Assembly (NCBI RefSeq): GCF_947501385.1
Contig: NZ_CANMVP010000011.1
Coordinates: 1 to 64,000, forward strand
Length of the DNA: 64,000 nt
Source: an uncultured Polaribacter sp.
Lineage (GTDB): Bacteria; Bacteroidota; Bacteroidia; Flavobacteriales; Flavobacteriaceae
Direction: 5' to 3'
The position numbers and the translations under genes were made by a program. Position 1 is the first letter of the stretch. Every line of letters begins with the position of its first letter. The notes under the pieces were generated by a model. It searched no databases. It had not been told where the DNA came from and saw only the letters and a program-made list of their open reading frames with translations. Shown here piece by piece: positions 44,013-55,000 of this stretch.

Positions 44013-44265
44013 TTTTGCTGGGTTCAGAGCGTTACTGAAATCAAAGTATATTTTAATTGAAAGTAGCAAACAAAGTTTAAGAAACTTTAAACTTCTCGAC
44101 CGCGCTCGAAGAAACCATCAAAAACGGAATGCTATTTGACCTACCATACACTTCAACAATAACCATAGAAAAATCAACTAAAAACAATACAGTTTTACTA
44201 CATTTGTCGCCTTTTACTTCAAACAAGAAGTTTAAAAATGACAGATTGACATTTTAAAATAACAC
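44013..44265. other. pyrG-yidC intergenic region
   Basis: About 250 nt. It holds a weak hairpin (AAGTTTAAGAAACTTTAAACTT, around 44074-44095), a TTCTCGACCGCGCTCGAAG repeat fragment, and a TACATTTG -7 element (44199-44206) probably serving yidC. There is no ORF. Confidence 0.5.
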
Positions 44266-46152
44266 ATGGAACAAAAAAAATTCGACTTCAATTCTTTTAT
44301 AGGATTGATATTATTAGGAGGTATCATTTTTTGGTGGATGAGCACACAGAAACCAGAAATAGAGGCTACTGAAGAAACAAATACTACTCAAATTATAGAT
44401 TCAACAAAAACAAGAGACAATTTTAGTACTCCCGTTGTTAATGAAACCACTTTTGAAAATGATTCTGTCAAGCAAATTGCTCTAAAAAATAAATTAGGTG
44501 CTTTTGCGCAAAGTGCAATAGTGGGCACTGATGGTTTTTCTGTTTTAGAAAACGAACTTGTAAAATTAACGATTGATAATAAAGGTGGACAAATTAAGGA
44601 AGCGCTAATTAAAAATTACAAAACCTACGATTCCCTTCCGCTTTATATGATAAAAGACAACAACGCGTCTTTTAACATCAATTTTGGAACTACAGACAAC
44701 AGAATTTTAAATACCAAAGATTTATTTTTTCAGCCAACAATCACTAAAAATGGAGACAAACAGATTGTTTCTATGAAGTTAAGAGTTTCTGATACACAGT
44801 TTTTAGAATATAGATATGAAATGATGCCAAAAGAATATATGGTAAATTTCTCTATCCGTTCTCAAGGTTTAAGCACTATAATTAATTCATCGAATCCAAT
44901 TCATTTAGATTGGTCGTTAACAGGTTTTAGACATGAAAAAAGTCTAAAAACTGAAAACACCATGTATACTTACTATTATTATAAAGCAGAAGGCGAAGTA
45001 GATTATATTAATGCTGGTAAATCTGAAGTCTTAAATGATTTAGATTGGGTTGCTTACAAACAACATTTCTTTACCTCTAACTTATTATCAGACACACCTT
45101 TTAATAATGCAACCATAACTTCTACAGATTTGGTCTTAAATGAAGATATTGATACTGTTTTTACAAAGAAATTCGAGCTAAAAACACCATTAGAATTGTC
45201 TAACGGAGAGTTAAATTATGATATGAAATGGTTTTACGGGCCAAATGACTATAATTTATTGAAAACATACAAAGGCACAGACTTAGCGGATTCTTCAGAT
45301 TTGGGTTGGGGAATTTTTGGTTTCTTAAACAGAACGATTTTTTATCCCGTATTTAACTTCTTAAAAGGCTTCTTAGGAAATTACGGATTAATTATTATTT
45401 TAATGACCATCGTGGTTCGTCTAATCATGTCTCCTTTGGTGTATAAATCGTATTTATCAAGTGCAAAAATGAAGGTGATTAGACCAGAGTTAACCGCTTT
45501 GAATGAGAAATACCCAGGGAAAGAAAACGCAATGAAGCGTCAGCAAGAAACCATGGCAATTCAGCGAAAAGCGGGTGTTAGCATGATGTCTGGTTGTATA
45601 CCCGCATTATTACAAATGCCTGTATTCTTTGCATTGTTTAAGTTTTTTCCAACAAACATCTCTTTAAGACAAGAAAGCTTTTTATGGGCCAATGACTTGT
45701 CTTCTTATGATACTATTTTTAAACTTCCATTTACGATTCCTTTCTACGGAGATCACGTAAGTTTATTTCCAATTTTGGCATCTGTAGCAATTTTCTTTTA
45801 TATGAAAATGAATCAAAGTCAGCAAGCAAATATGCAAGCACCTACGCAAGAAGGAATGCCAGACATGAGTAAGATGATGAAGTATATGATCTACTTCTCT
45901 CCTATTATGATGTTATTTTTCTTTAACAATTATGCCAGTAGTTTAAGTTTGTATTATTTTGTATCAAACTTGTTAACCATTGCTATCATGTTGGTTATTA
46001 AAAACTTTGTGATTGATGAAGATAAAATTCATGCACAGATAGAAGAAAATAAAAAACGTCCTGAAAAGAAAAAAAGTAAGTTTAGACAAAAAATTGACGA
46101 TGCTATGAAACAAGCGCAAGATCAACAAGCTAAAAAACCAAAAAGAAAATAA
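44266..46152 (+). CDS. yidC: Membrane protein insertase YidC
   Basis: A 628-residue YidC with an N-terminal membrane anchor (about 8-24). A large periplasmic beta-supersandwich domain follows (about 75-340), then the conserved five-helix core (about 355-590). The core has NYGLIIILMTIVVRLIMSPLVYKSYLSSAKM, ALLQMPVFFALFKFF and MYYFSP-like MKYMIYFSPIMMLFFFNNYASSLSLYYFVSNLL. A basic C-terminal tail follows, typical of ribosome contact. It inserts and folds inner-membrane proteins alone or with Sec. A terminator follows. Confidence 0.96.
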   Translation: MEQKKFDFNSFIGLILLGGIIFWWMSTQKPEIEATEETNTTQIIDSTKTRDNFSTPVVNETTFENDSVKQIALKNKLGAFAQSAIVGTDGFSVLENELVKLTIDNKGGQIKEALIKNYKTYDSLPLYMIKDNNASFNINFGTTDNRILNTKDLFFQPTITKNGDKQIVSMKLRVSDTQFLEYRYEMMPKEYMVNFSIRSQGLSTIINSSNPIHLDWSLTGFRHEKSLKTENTMYTYYYYKAEGEVDYINAGKSEVLNDLDWVAYKQHFFTSNLLSDTPFNNATITSTDLVLNEDIDTVFTKKFELKTPLELSNGELNYDMKWFYGPNDYNLLKTYKGTDLADSSDLGWGIFGFLNRTIFYPVFNFLKGFLGNYGLIIILMTIVVRLIMSPLVYKSYLSSAKMKVIRPELTALNEKYPGKENAMKRQQETMAIQRKAGVSMMSGCIPALLQMPVFFALFKFFPTNISLRQESFLWANDLSSYDTIFKLPFTIPFYGDHVSLFPILASVAIFFYMKMNQSQQANMQAPTQEGMPDMSKMMKYMIYFSPIMMLFFFNNYASSLSLYYFVSNLLTIAIMLVIKNFVIDEDKIHAQIEENKKRPEKKKSKFRQKIDDAMKQAQDQQAKKPKRK

Positions 46153-46168
46153 AATATTTATTTAAAAA

Positions 46169-46197
46169 TCGAAACTTTAAAGTTTCGGTTTTTTTTT
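46169..46197 (+). terminator. yidC terminator
   Basis: CGAAACTTTAAAGTTTCG is self-complementary and runs into nine or more T, 17 nt after the yidC stop. Confidence 0.8.
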
Positions 46198-46289
46198 GTT
46201 CTCGATTCAAATAGTTAAAAAAAAAGAATATATTAGCACAATATTATCGAGGCTTAAAACTCTTTAATAAACCCCTAAAATAATACTTT

Positions 46290-49200
46290 ATGATCCCTAA
46301 ATCTAAAAGTAAATGGTACTTGGTACCATTTATCATACTATTTATTAGTTTAAATAGTAGTTCTCAAAATTGCGTTAATTATACTGTTAATCCAGCAACT
46401 ACAATAACAACAACTGGTGGAATTATCTATAACACCATAATAAACGTACCACTCGATTTTGCTATTTCAGACATTAACGTTTCTTTAGACATCACACATT
46501 CTTGGAATTCAGATTTAAGTATATTTTTGATTTCACCTTCTAATACTAGAATAGAATTAAGTACTAGTAATGGAGGTAATGGTGACAATTACACGAATGT
46601 AATCTTAGATGATGATTCGACAAATACTTTTGTGAACGCCAATGCCACTTTAACAAATTATAATATAACCGGCACTTACAAACCTGAAGGTCTTTTAAGC
46701 GATTTTAATAATGAAAATGCAAATGGAAATTGGGTGCTAGAAATTACAGATACTCAAAATGACGATGGTGGAATTATAAATTCTGTTTCTCTAGAAATTT
46801 GTAGTTCTGAAATTGATAGAGACAGTTTTGAAAATTCTTTAGAGGGTTGGTCTCAAAGTGCTGGAGATATTTTTGATTGGATAAATAAAGAAAATAATAC
46901 ACCTTCCGCTGGCACAGGACCACAAAGTGGTGGATCTGAAGGCACATGGTTTATGTACATTGAAGCCTCGTCTCCAAGAGCTACAGGAGATAATGCTTTT
47001 TTAGAAAAAAGTTATGATTTTACAAATCAAATAAATTCTGCTATTTCTTTCGATTATCATATGTACACTGACAAAGTAAACTCAATGGGAACTTTAAATG
47101 TATTGGTTAGTTCTAATGGAGGAGCGTTTACAGAAGTATTTACAAAGTCTGGAAACCAAGGAATTGATTGGTTGGCCGCCAATATTGATTTATCTATTTA
47201 TGATGGTGAAAACATCATTGTAAGGTTCGAAGCAATTGTTGGTGCAGGCACTATTTGGAGTTCAGATATTGCTATAGACAATGTAATCGTTTCTGGTTTT
47301 AACGCGACACCCAAGATAGAAATTACGGTTACTGCAGACACAAAAAATAAATCGATTGGAGATACAGAACCAGCTTTAACATATACAATTACTTCTGGTA
47401 ATTTAGAAAGTGGAGATTCATTAGTTGGAAGTTTAACAAGAACCCCAGGCGAAGCAGTAGGTGGTTATAATATCAACCAAGGAACGTTAGTAAATGATAA
47501 CAATCCAAAATACAACATCACATTTATTTCCGCGTTATTTACAATTGAAGATAAAGACACCGACGGTGATGGCTATGGAGATAGCACAGATGTTGATGAC
47601 GACAACGATGGAATTTTAGATACAGATGAGAATTGTGTAATCCCTGGAGCTTCAGAACCGCAGCTAGATCAAATATCGTACAATACTAATGGTTATAGTA
47701 TTTATGCAGTTGGAGGTAATACCAATAGTGGTTTAGGATTTCAAGAATCGGGATTTCAAAGTGACGCTTTTTCTAGAGGGTTAACGCTAAATAGATTAAA
47801 TGGAGCTACAGATTTTAGCTCTTTACCTCCAGCTCCTGGAACCAATGGAACTGCTGGTTCTACAACAGGAACCTGGACGAATGGTACATTATCTTACATA
47901 ACCACAGCCGCAAACCCTACTACAAGAAGAAATCAGTTTAGAAACACTACGGGTTCAGAATTTATATCTGGAACAGGCGGAGATGCAATTTATATCAAAC
48001 CTTCCATAAATTTAATTCAAGGCGAAGATTATACTGTAAGTATAGGTTTTACAACCCCTGTCTATGCGTTTAATTTTGATTTAATAGATATTCTTGACAC
48101 ATTTATTGATAGTACAGACTTAATTATTAAATATGAAATATATGCAAACTCTGAGCTAGTTGCCTACTTCCAAAGTAATTTTATAGGAAATGATGCTACT
48201 GCCACTGTAGATGTTTTTGATGTAAATGGAGTTTCACAAGGAACGATGTTAATAGGAAACAATGTAGAGACTTCTATTGGTTTTATATCAGAAAATAGTA
48301 TCTCCAACGTTTCAATTGTCCATAAAGTAATCAATGGTGCAATTACTGATAATAGAGCAGATTTACACGCTTTAGATAATTTTGTTTGGAGTACACAAAC
48401 GCAATCTTGTTTTGCAGACGATTTAGATTTTGACAAAGATGGCTTAAATAACGATAAAGATTTAGATTCTGACAATGACGGAATTCCAGATAATATTGAA
48501 GCACAAACCACAATAGATTACAGAGCACCCAATTATATGTATACAGCAAATGGTTTAGATACGGCTTATAGTGTAGGACTAATTGCAGTAAACTCAGACG
48601 AAAGTGGAAATGCAGATTATGTAGCTTTAGATGCAGATGGTGATACTATTTTTGACACTGTTGAAGTAGGTTTCACAATTGATACTGATAACGATGGAAT
48701 GACAGATGGCATTGTTGGTGAAAATGGTTTAGACAATTCTTTATATACAGCTGATGATTATAATGATGTAAATACAAACATTGATGATCCTAAATTATTA
48801 CCAGATGCAGACAGCGACGTTTTAACTATTGGCGACGTAGATTACAGAGACAATCATGTATCAGGAACCCCTATGATTACTCAATTTTATATTGAAGGCA
48901 CTAGCAGGGTTATAGAAATTACAAACATAGATACAAACTATAGTATATTAGCAAACACGATAGAGTTAGGATTATTCAAAGATAAATCAGGGATACAAAC
49001 AGGAATAGTTCCAGACAATTCTTATACAATACCTGTAGCATTAGCTGCTGGTGAATCCATATTAATAACAAATGCTGCTGCTACTTTTTCAGGAGTGGTA
49101 AATGATGACATTACAAGTTTAATAGGTGCTAATGATATTTTAGTTTTATCTAACCCCAAAAGCATTGCTGATGGAACCAATGATTGGAAAAATAGATATG

Positions 49201-51578
49201 AGTCATCATTTAATTTAGAGAATGACAAAATATATGTACGAAATGATGAAATTATCACAACAAATAAAGATTTTTCACTGTCGGAATGGGTTGTTTTTGT
49301 AAATGAAGATTTAGATCCATACAGAGATGAAAGTTTTGGTGGACCAGAAAGACATCCTCATGACCCTGTTATTTCGGAAATAGCAAGTGCAGATGCAACT
49401 TCAAATTTAAGCTTGGGAGTACATCAAGTAAATCCAACCGTAAGAATTGGAGGCACTTGGTCTAATGGTTTTCCTGACAGAACTAGAAGCGTTGTTATAG
49501 ATGAAGATTTTTCAACCTCATCAATAGTAAAAGCAAAAACATTAACAATTAACACTGGTAATAAGTTAACCATTAATAATAATTTATTAGTAGTCTCAGA
49601 AGATATTATTTTTGAAAGTGCAACTAGTGAAATTAGATTAGCTGCAGGCGCTCAATTGATACAAACACATACAGCAACTACCAAAGTTTCTGGAGCAGGA
49701 AATTTATATGTAGATCAAGATTCGCCTACTGCTAGTAAATATCGATACAATTACATGAGCTCTCCCGTGGGTGGTAGCTCTTTTACATTACAAAATGTTT
49801 TAAAAGATGGTACAGCAGCAACCTCCGCTACTTCTACTCCATTAGACATCAATTTTGTAAGCGGTTATGACGGTGATGAAACTTCAAGTCCTATAAAAAT
49901 AGCAGACTATTGGATTTATACCTATGCCAGTGGAGACGGAAAACGCTCTAACTGGACTCAAAAGAAAAGTATAGGTAGTATTCCTGTTACTGATGGTTTT
50001 ACGTTAAAAGGCCCTGGAATAGCGCAGAACTACACCTTTGTAGGAACACCAAATGACGGCAATTTAACAACTGCAATTGGTGGGAATGAATCGTATTTAG
50101 TAGGAAATCCTTTTCCTTCTGCAATAAGTGCAAAAAAGTTTATAGAAGATAATATGGATGCAATAGATGGTACTTTATATTTTTGGCAGCATGCTGGCGA
50201 AGAAGATCTCTCTAGCACCGTTACAGCGGGTCATTCATATAATGGTTATATAGGTGGTTATGGAACTAGAAATATTTCTATGGGAATTGCTGCAAACTCA
50301 GCAGCACTAGCAGGAGCATTCAATATTACTTTAGAAGCAGTAAATGCTACTGTTATTGGAACAGTGCTTACAGATTTAACTTTAAACACTGTACTATTAG
50401 ATTCAAACACAGATTTGGTGGTTTTTAACGCCATACCAAAAGCAATTGATATTTTAAAAATAACTTACAGATCTTTAGCTCCAAAAAATATTAGATTAAA
50501 AATAAATGGGAATACCGTTGAAGATTTCACACTTCCAGCTTCTTTAACATACACAACATTTGACATCAGTAAATGTATAGAACAGAATAGTGATATCTCT
50601 ATAGTCTCTTTAGATGACGTAGTTTTCTACCTAAATGCTATAAACCTTCAAGATGATGATGGTGAAATATCTTGTGTTCCAAATGCAAATGGTGTTGCTA
50701 GTTTTTCATATACTTCACCTTTAGATTACATTGCAATAGGGCAAGGTTTTTTTATCAGTGGAGATGCAGATGGAGGTGCAATCACTTTTAACAACAGTCA
50801 GAGAGAAAACATTATAGAAGGATCAGCATCAACATTTTTTAAATCAAATAAAGAACATAAAAAAGCTGCAGAAAAAAGAAAAAAATTACCGATTCTAAAA
50901 CTAGGAATGAATTATACAGGTATGGAAGGAAATGAATTGCATAGGCAAATAGGTATTTCATTTAAATCGAACAATTCCTTTAATTACGAAGCAGGATATG
51001 ACAGTTATTTATTCGATTTATCCAGTACAGATTTTTATTGGAAATTCCCAAATATGGATGAAAAATATGCGATTGCAGGAATCCAAAATATTTCTGAAGA
51101 CTTAGAAATTCCCCTAGAAATTATAGTCGCTGAAGAAGATGAAATTAGTATAGAAATAGACGAAATTAGTTTTAAAAATAGCAATATTTTTATTTTAGAT
51201 AAAGTTGAAAATAAATACTACAACTTAAAAGAAGAAAAAGCAAAAATTCTATTAAACAAAGGAGAATATAAAGATCGTTTTTTCTTGACTTTCAAACAAA
51301 CAACAGTTTTAGGTACAGCAAATGATGTTGTTTCAAATAATATCGGTGTCTTTTATAACAAAGAAAATAAAGAAATCGATATCAATATAACAGATAACCT
51401 AATAGTTGATAAAGTTGAAATGTATTCAATATTAGGACAACAAATAAATGCTTGGAAATTTGATAAAAATCAAAAAGAGCATCTAAAAATAAAAGTTTCG
51501 AACCTTTCGAAGGCAGTTTATATTGTAAAAATAAATACAGACAAAGGTGTAATTTCTAAAAAAATACTCATAGAATAA
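46290..51578 (+). CDS. Large multidomain T9SS-secreted surface protein (1762 aa)
   Basis: A signal peptide (about 1-26) is followed by a proprotein-convertase P-domain (about 30-172), then a MAM or choice-of-anchor-like domain (about 173-345). An MBG-type domain (about 350-420) and thrombospondin type 3 calcium repeats (DTDGDGYGDSTDVDDDNDG) come next. A beta-domain is inserted between Cys449 and Cys707. More calcium repeats, an LTD-like region (about 860-1050), and a long module shared with the next two genes (about 1052-1670) follow. It ends in a T9SS type A sorting domain (SILGQQINAWKFDKN...VYIVKINTDKG). It is exported by the type IX system and probably anchored or released at the surface. 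No enzyme motif is visible, so adhesion or matrix building is likely. Confidence 0.85.
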   Translation: MIPKSKSKWYLVPFIILFISLNSSSQNCVNYTVNPATTITTTGGIIYNTIINVPLDFAISDINVSLDITHSWNSDLSIFLISPSNTRIELSTSNGGNGDNYTNVILDDDSTNTFVNANATLTNYNITGTYKPEGLLSDFNNENANGNWVLEITDTQNDDGGIINSVSLEICSSEIDRDSFENSLEGWSQSAGDIFDWINKENNTPSAGTGPQSGGSEGTWFMYIEASSPRATGDNAFLEKSYDFTNQINSAISFDYHMYTDKVNSMGTLNVLVSSNGGAFTEVFTKSGNQGIDWLAANIDLSIYDGENIIVRFEAIVGAGTIWSSDIAIDNVIVSGFNATPKIEITVTADTKNKSIGDTEPALTYTITSGNLESGDSLVGSLTRTPGEAVGGYNINQGTLVNDNNPKYNITFISALFTIEDKDTDGDGYGDSTDVDDDNDGILDTDENCVIPGASEPQLDQISYNTNGYSIYAVGGNTNSGLGFQESGFQSDAFSRGLTLNRLNGATDFSSLPPAPGTNGTAGSTTGTWTNGTLSYITTAANPTTRRNQFRNTTGSEFISGTGGDAIYIKPSINLIQGEDYTVSIGFTTPVYAFNFDLIDILDTFIDSTDLIIKYEIYANSELVAYFQSNFIGNDATATVDVFDVNGVSQGTMLIGNNVETSIGFISENSISNVSIVHKVINGAITDNRADLHALDNFVWSTQTQSCFADDLDFDKDGLNNDKDLDSDNDGIPDNIEAQTTIDYRAPNYMYTANGLDTAYSVGLIAVNSDESGNADYVALDADGDTIFDTVEVGFTIDTDNDGMTDGIVGENGLDNSLYTADDYNDVNTNIDDPKLLPDADSDVLTIGDVDYRDNHVSGTPMITQFYIEGTSRVIEITNIDTNYSILANTIELGLFKDKSGIQTGIVPDNSYTIPVALAAGESILITNAAATFSGVVNDDITSLIGANDILVLSNPKSIADGTNDWKNRYESSFNLENDKIYVRNDEIITTNKDFSLSEWVVFVNEDLDPYRDESFGGPERHPHDPVISEIASADATSNLSLGVHQVNPTVRIGGTWSNGFPDRTRSVVIDEDFSTSSIVKAKTLTINTGNKLTINNNLLVVSEDIIFESATSEIRLAAGAQLIQTHTATTKVSGAGNLYVDQDSPTASKYRYNYMSSPVGGSSFTLQNVLKDGTAATSATSTPLDINFVSGYDGDETSSPIKIADYWIYTYASGDGKRSNWTQKKSIGSIPVTDGFTLKGPGIAQNYTFVGTPNDGNLTTAIGGNESYLVGNPFPSAISAKKFIEDNMDAIDGTLYFWQHAGEEDLSSTVTAGHSYNGYIGGYGTRNISMGIAANSAALAGAFNITLEAVNATVIGTVLTDLTLNTVLLDSNTDLVVFNAIPKAIDILKITYRSLAPKNIRLKINGNTVEDFTLPASLTYTTFDISKCIEQNSDISIVSLDDVVFYLNAINLQDDDGEISCVPNANGVASFSYTSPLDYIAIGQGFFISGDADGGAITFNNSQRENIIEGSASTFFKSNKEHKKAAEKRKKLPILKLGMNYTGMEGNELHRQIGISFKSNNSFNYEAGYDSYLFDLSSTDFYWKFPNMDEKYAIAGIQNISEDLEIPLEIIVAEEDEISIEIDEISFKNSNIFILDKVENKYYNLKEEKAKILLNKGEYKDRFFLTFKQTTVLGTANDVVSNNIGVFYNKENKEIDINITDNLIVDKVEMYSILGQQINAWKFDKNQKEHLKIKVSNLSKAVYIVKINTDKGVISKKILIE

Positions 51579-51596
51579 TATTTTATATTAAAAAGC

Positions 51597-51640
51597 AGCA
51601 TCAAAAAACCACAATAAAAATATTGTGGTTTTTTGATGCT
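51597..51640 (+). terminator. Strong terminator after the 1762-aa surface protein gene
   Basis: A perfect 20-bp inverted repeat around AAAA, containing TTTTTT in the descending arm, 18 nt past the stop codon. Confidence 0.85.
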
Positions 51641-52025
51641 AAATAAGCAATAGAAATAAAACAACTGTTTAAAAAGAAATCTTTTTACAACAATTCTCAA
51701 ATCCTTAATCTCCTCATAATTAATTAATAAGCTTATTTTTTAATAATAATTATTATTAAAAAAATTGTATTATCTTTGTTAAAAATTGTTATTCATCATT
51801 AAGAGATGTTATGTTCTCTAAATGATTCGTCATTCCCCCCAACATATTAAAAACAATATATAAGATATCAGTAAAATTGATATGATATATTGATGTGTAC
51901 TTTCAAATGTGTGCTTTTTAAGTAAATCAAAATATTTACGACTAAAAGGTTCTATAACTGATGGTATCTAAAATACTTCTTAACAAAGAATATTTTTCCG
52001 ATTCATCCCTATTAAATTGAAAAAT
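51641..52025 (+). promoter_or_regulatory. Long, hairpin-rich leader of the 2535-aa surface protein gene
   Basis: A TATCTTTG -7 element at 51771-51778 implies a leader of about 240 nt. Within it are short hairpins: AGAGA/TCTCT (about 51801-51820), GATATCA/TTGATAT (about 51863-51882) and GTAAAT/ATTTAC (about 51921-51939). No ORF longer than a few codons is seen. It may be a regulatory leader, but no known riboswitch is recognised. Confidence 0.35.
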
Positions 52026-55000
52026 ATGACAAAGACTGCCTTATTCTATAAAACATGCTCAGCAATAGTAATAGTATTATTGCTACTAATTTCAACAAAT
52101 CATACTTTTTCGCAAACCATTCCAGGTACAGGAACTTCTTCTAGCATCTGTGGTAATTGTAATCCTACAAACTGGGATGATGCTGATCCGTTGGTAGATG
52201 GAACTCCTGATATTTCTAACAGAAATCAAGCTGGTGCAAATTTTGGTACAGGTGGAAATGCAGGTTATAATGCTACTTGGGTAAATGCACCTTTGCCTTT
52301 ACCTCCTACAGGAGATGTACGTTGGATTACTTTAAGAGATGTGGGTTCCTCCGGTAGTAGTAGTGAAGAAAATGTAACCACAACCATGACCGATTTAGTG
52401 GTGGGAAAACTCTATAAGCTAGTTATAAATTCTATGACTGTGATTTCCAACGAAGATGGTGGAGATGCGAATGATCAATTTTATGCAGGTACGTACATCG
52501 AAGATTTTGATATACAAATTGGCAACGCCCCTAGAAGAACCATTTCATCTGTAACACAAGATGTTTGGGGCAAAAATACAATTATATTTATCGCATCAGC
52601 TACCAGCGAAACATTTACCATATTTCCGGGAGCTGACTCTGGGTTTGCGGACACATTGGCAACTCTTAATTTGGTAGAAACAGTACATATTTCAGTAGAT
52701 GGTGTATCAGCACTAGAATTATTAGATACGGATGGTGATGGTATTGATGACGCTGATGATATTGATGATGACAATGATGGAATTTTAGACATTACAGAAA
52801 GCGGTGGTAACCAACCAAATGGTGATGAAGATGGTGATGGTATTCCAAATTATTTAGACGATTTTGATGACGATACTGACAATGTAATCGGAGATGGATC
52901 TATGACAGATTATGGAGGATTTCCTGATGTCTATGACTTTGACAGAGACGGAATTCCCAACCATTTAGACTTAGATGCAGATAATGACGGAATCTTAGAC
53001 AACAGAGAAGCACAAGATGCTTTGGGGTATACCGCTCCTTCTGGTAGTGTGGGTGCGAATGGTTTGTATGACATCTATGAAAATAACGATACACAGGCTG
53101 CCACATCAAACCTCAACTTAAATGATACAGATACCACAGGAAACCCAGATTATTTAGACATCGATTCCGATGACGATGGAATTCCAGACAACGTAGAAGC
53201 GCAATCAACTACAGGTTATATTGCTCCGACAGGGAATATAGGCGAAAACGGTGTAGATAGTGTATATGAAAGTAATGATAGCTTTAGCCCGCTATCACTT
53301 ACTCCGGTAAATACCGATAAAGTAGATTTGCAAGATTACCGAGATTTAAATTCAGATAACGATAATTTCTTAGATATTGAGGAAAATGGTGATACCGATG
53401 ATGTTTTAAGTGGAACAGATACCGATGGCGACGGATTGGATGACAACTTCGACTCAGACAATGTGAATTACGATGTAAATGACAACATCAATAATCCTAG
53501 TATTGATTTACCAAATGCAGACAGCGGTATAGATAACCAAGTAGATTTTAGAGATGCCGTAACAGGTTTGGATACTGATGGTGATGGCATTCCAGACAAT
53601 GTAGATATTGATGATGACAATGATGGAATTTTAGATACGGTAGAATGCCCAAATCTTGGCCCCATTAGTGCAGGAAATGCCTCAGGTGTTGCAGATTCTA
53701 ATAGTGTATCAAACCCGGGCAGAGCCATCAATGGTACTGCCACCTCTCGTTCAGGCTTAAATGCTGTAAGTGACTTTTTAATTATAGATCTTGGGTATCT
53801 TATTCCCGCTGGAACCGATATTTTTATAGAAGCCAGAGTATCAAACAATCTTCATCAAATGGGGGTTGAAGAGTCTATAGATGGTGTTACATATTTAACA
53901 GAGCAAAACTATACCTTTGCTGCAATAGCTGGTTCCAATACAGTTCAAACCTATACACTAACCAACACGGCAAGATTTATACGAATTACAGTAAGTGTAG
54001 ATGCAGGTAGCGGTGCTTTGCAAGTGGGTAGTGTGGGTTATGAGGCTTTTACATTAACAGCTTGTAGAGATACAGATAGTGACGGCATACCAGATGCGTT
54101 AGATATTGATGCTGATAATGATGGAATTATAGACAATATTGAAGCACAAACTACTGCTGGCTATGTGGCACGAAGTGGCACAGTAGGTGCCAACGGATTG
54201 TATGACATTTATGAAGACACACCAGACGATGGTATTTCTATCTTGCCCATTACAAATACAGATACAGATAGTTTGCCAGATTATTTAGACTTAGACGCAG
54301 ATGATGATGGAATTCCGGATAATGTAGAAGCACAAACAACCTTAGGTTATGCAGCACCCAACGGAAATGTAGGTAGTAATGGATTAGATAGTGCTTATGA
54401 TTTTATAGATACTTTTGCATCCTTGGGCATATCGCCTTATAATCATGATGGAGATGCATCGCCAGATTTTAGAGATACAGATGCTGATAATGACGGAACA
54501 AATGACATTGCAGAAAACAATAGCCCAAATAATATTACAATTGATAGTGATTTAAATAATAATGGTTTAGACGATAATTTTGATGCCGTTGGAAACCTGC
54601 CTTATGATGTAAACGATATTATAGACAATCCTTCTGTGAATATGGCAGATGCAGATGCCGACATTAATTCTGGTGGAGATGCAGATTACCGAGATATTTT
54701 TGACGGAATAGACACAGACAAAGATGGTATTGCAAATGCAGATGATTTAGACGATGATGGTGATGGAATTCCAGACAGTGTAGAATGCTTTTCTGTAGCT
54801 TATGCGGCAGCAAACGCTAGCGCAGTTGCCTCCTCAAATAGTGTCACCAACCCCAACAATGCCATTGGAGACAATAATGCATATGCCAATTTAAACAATT
54901 CAAGCACAGATTTTTTAATCATCAATTTAGGGAAAGATGTGGTTGCAGGAACGATCATTGAAATCCGCTCAAGAGTTGGAAACTTGGGTAATGAAATGAC

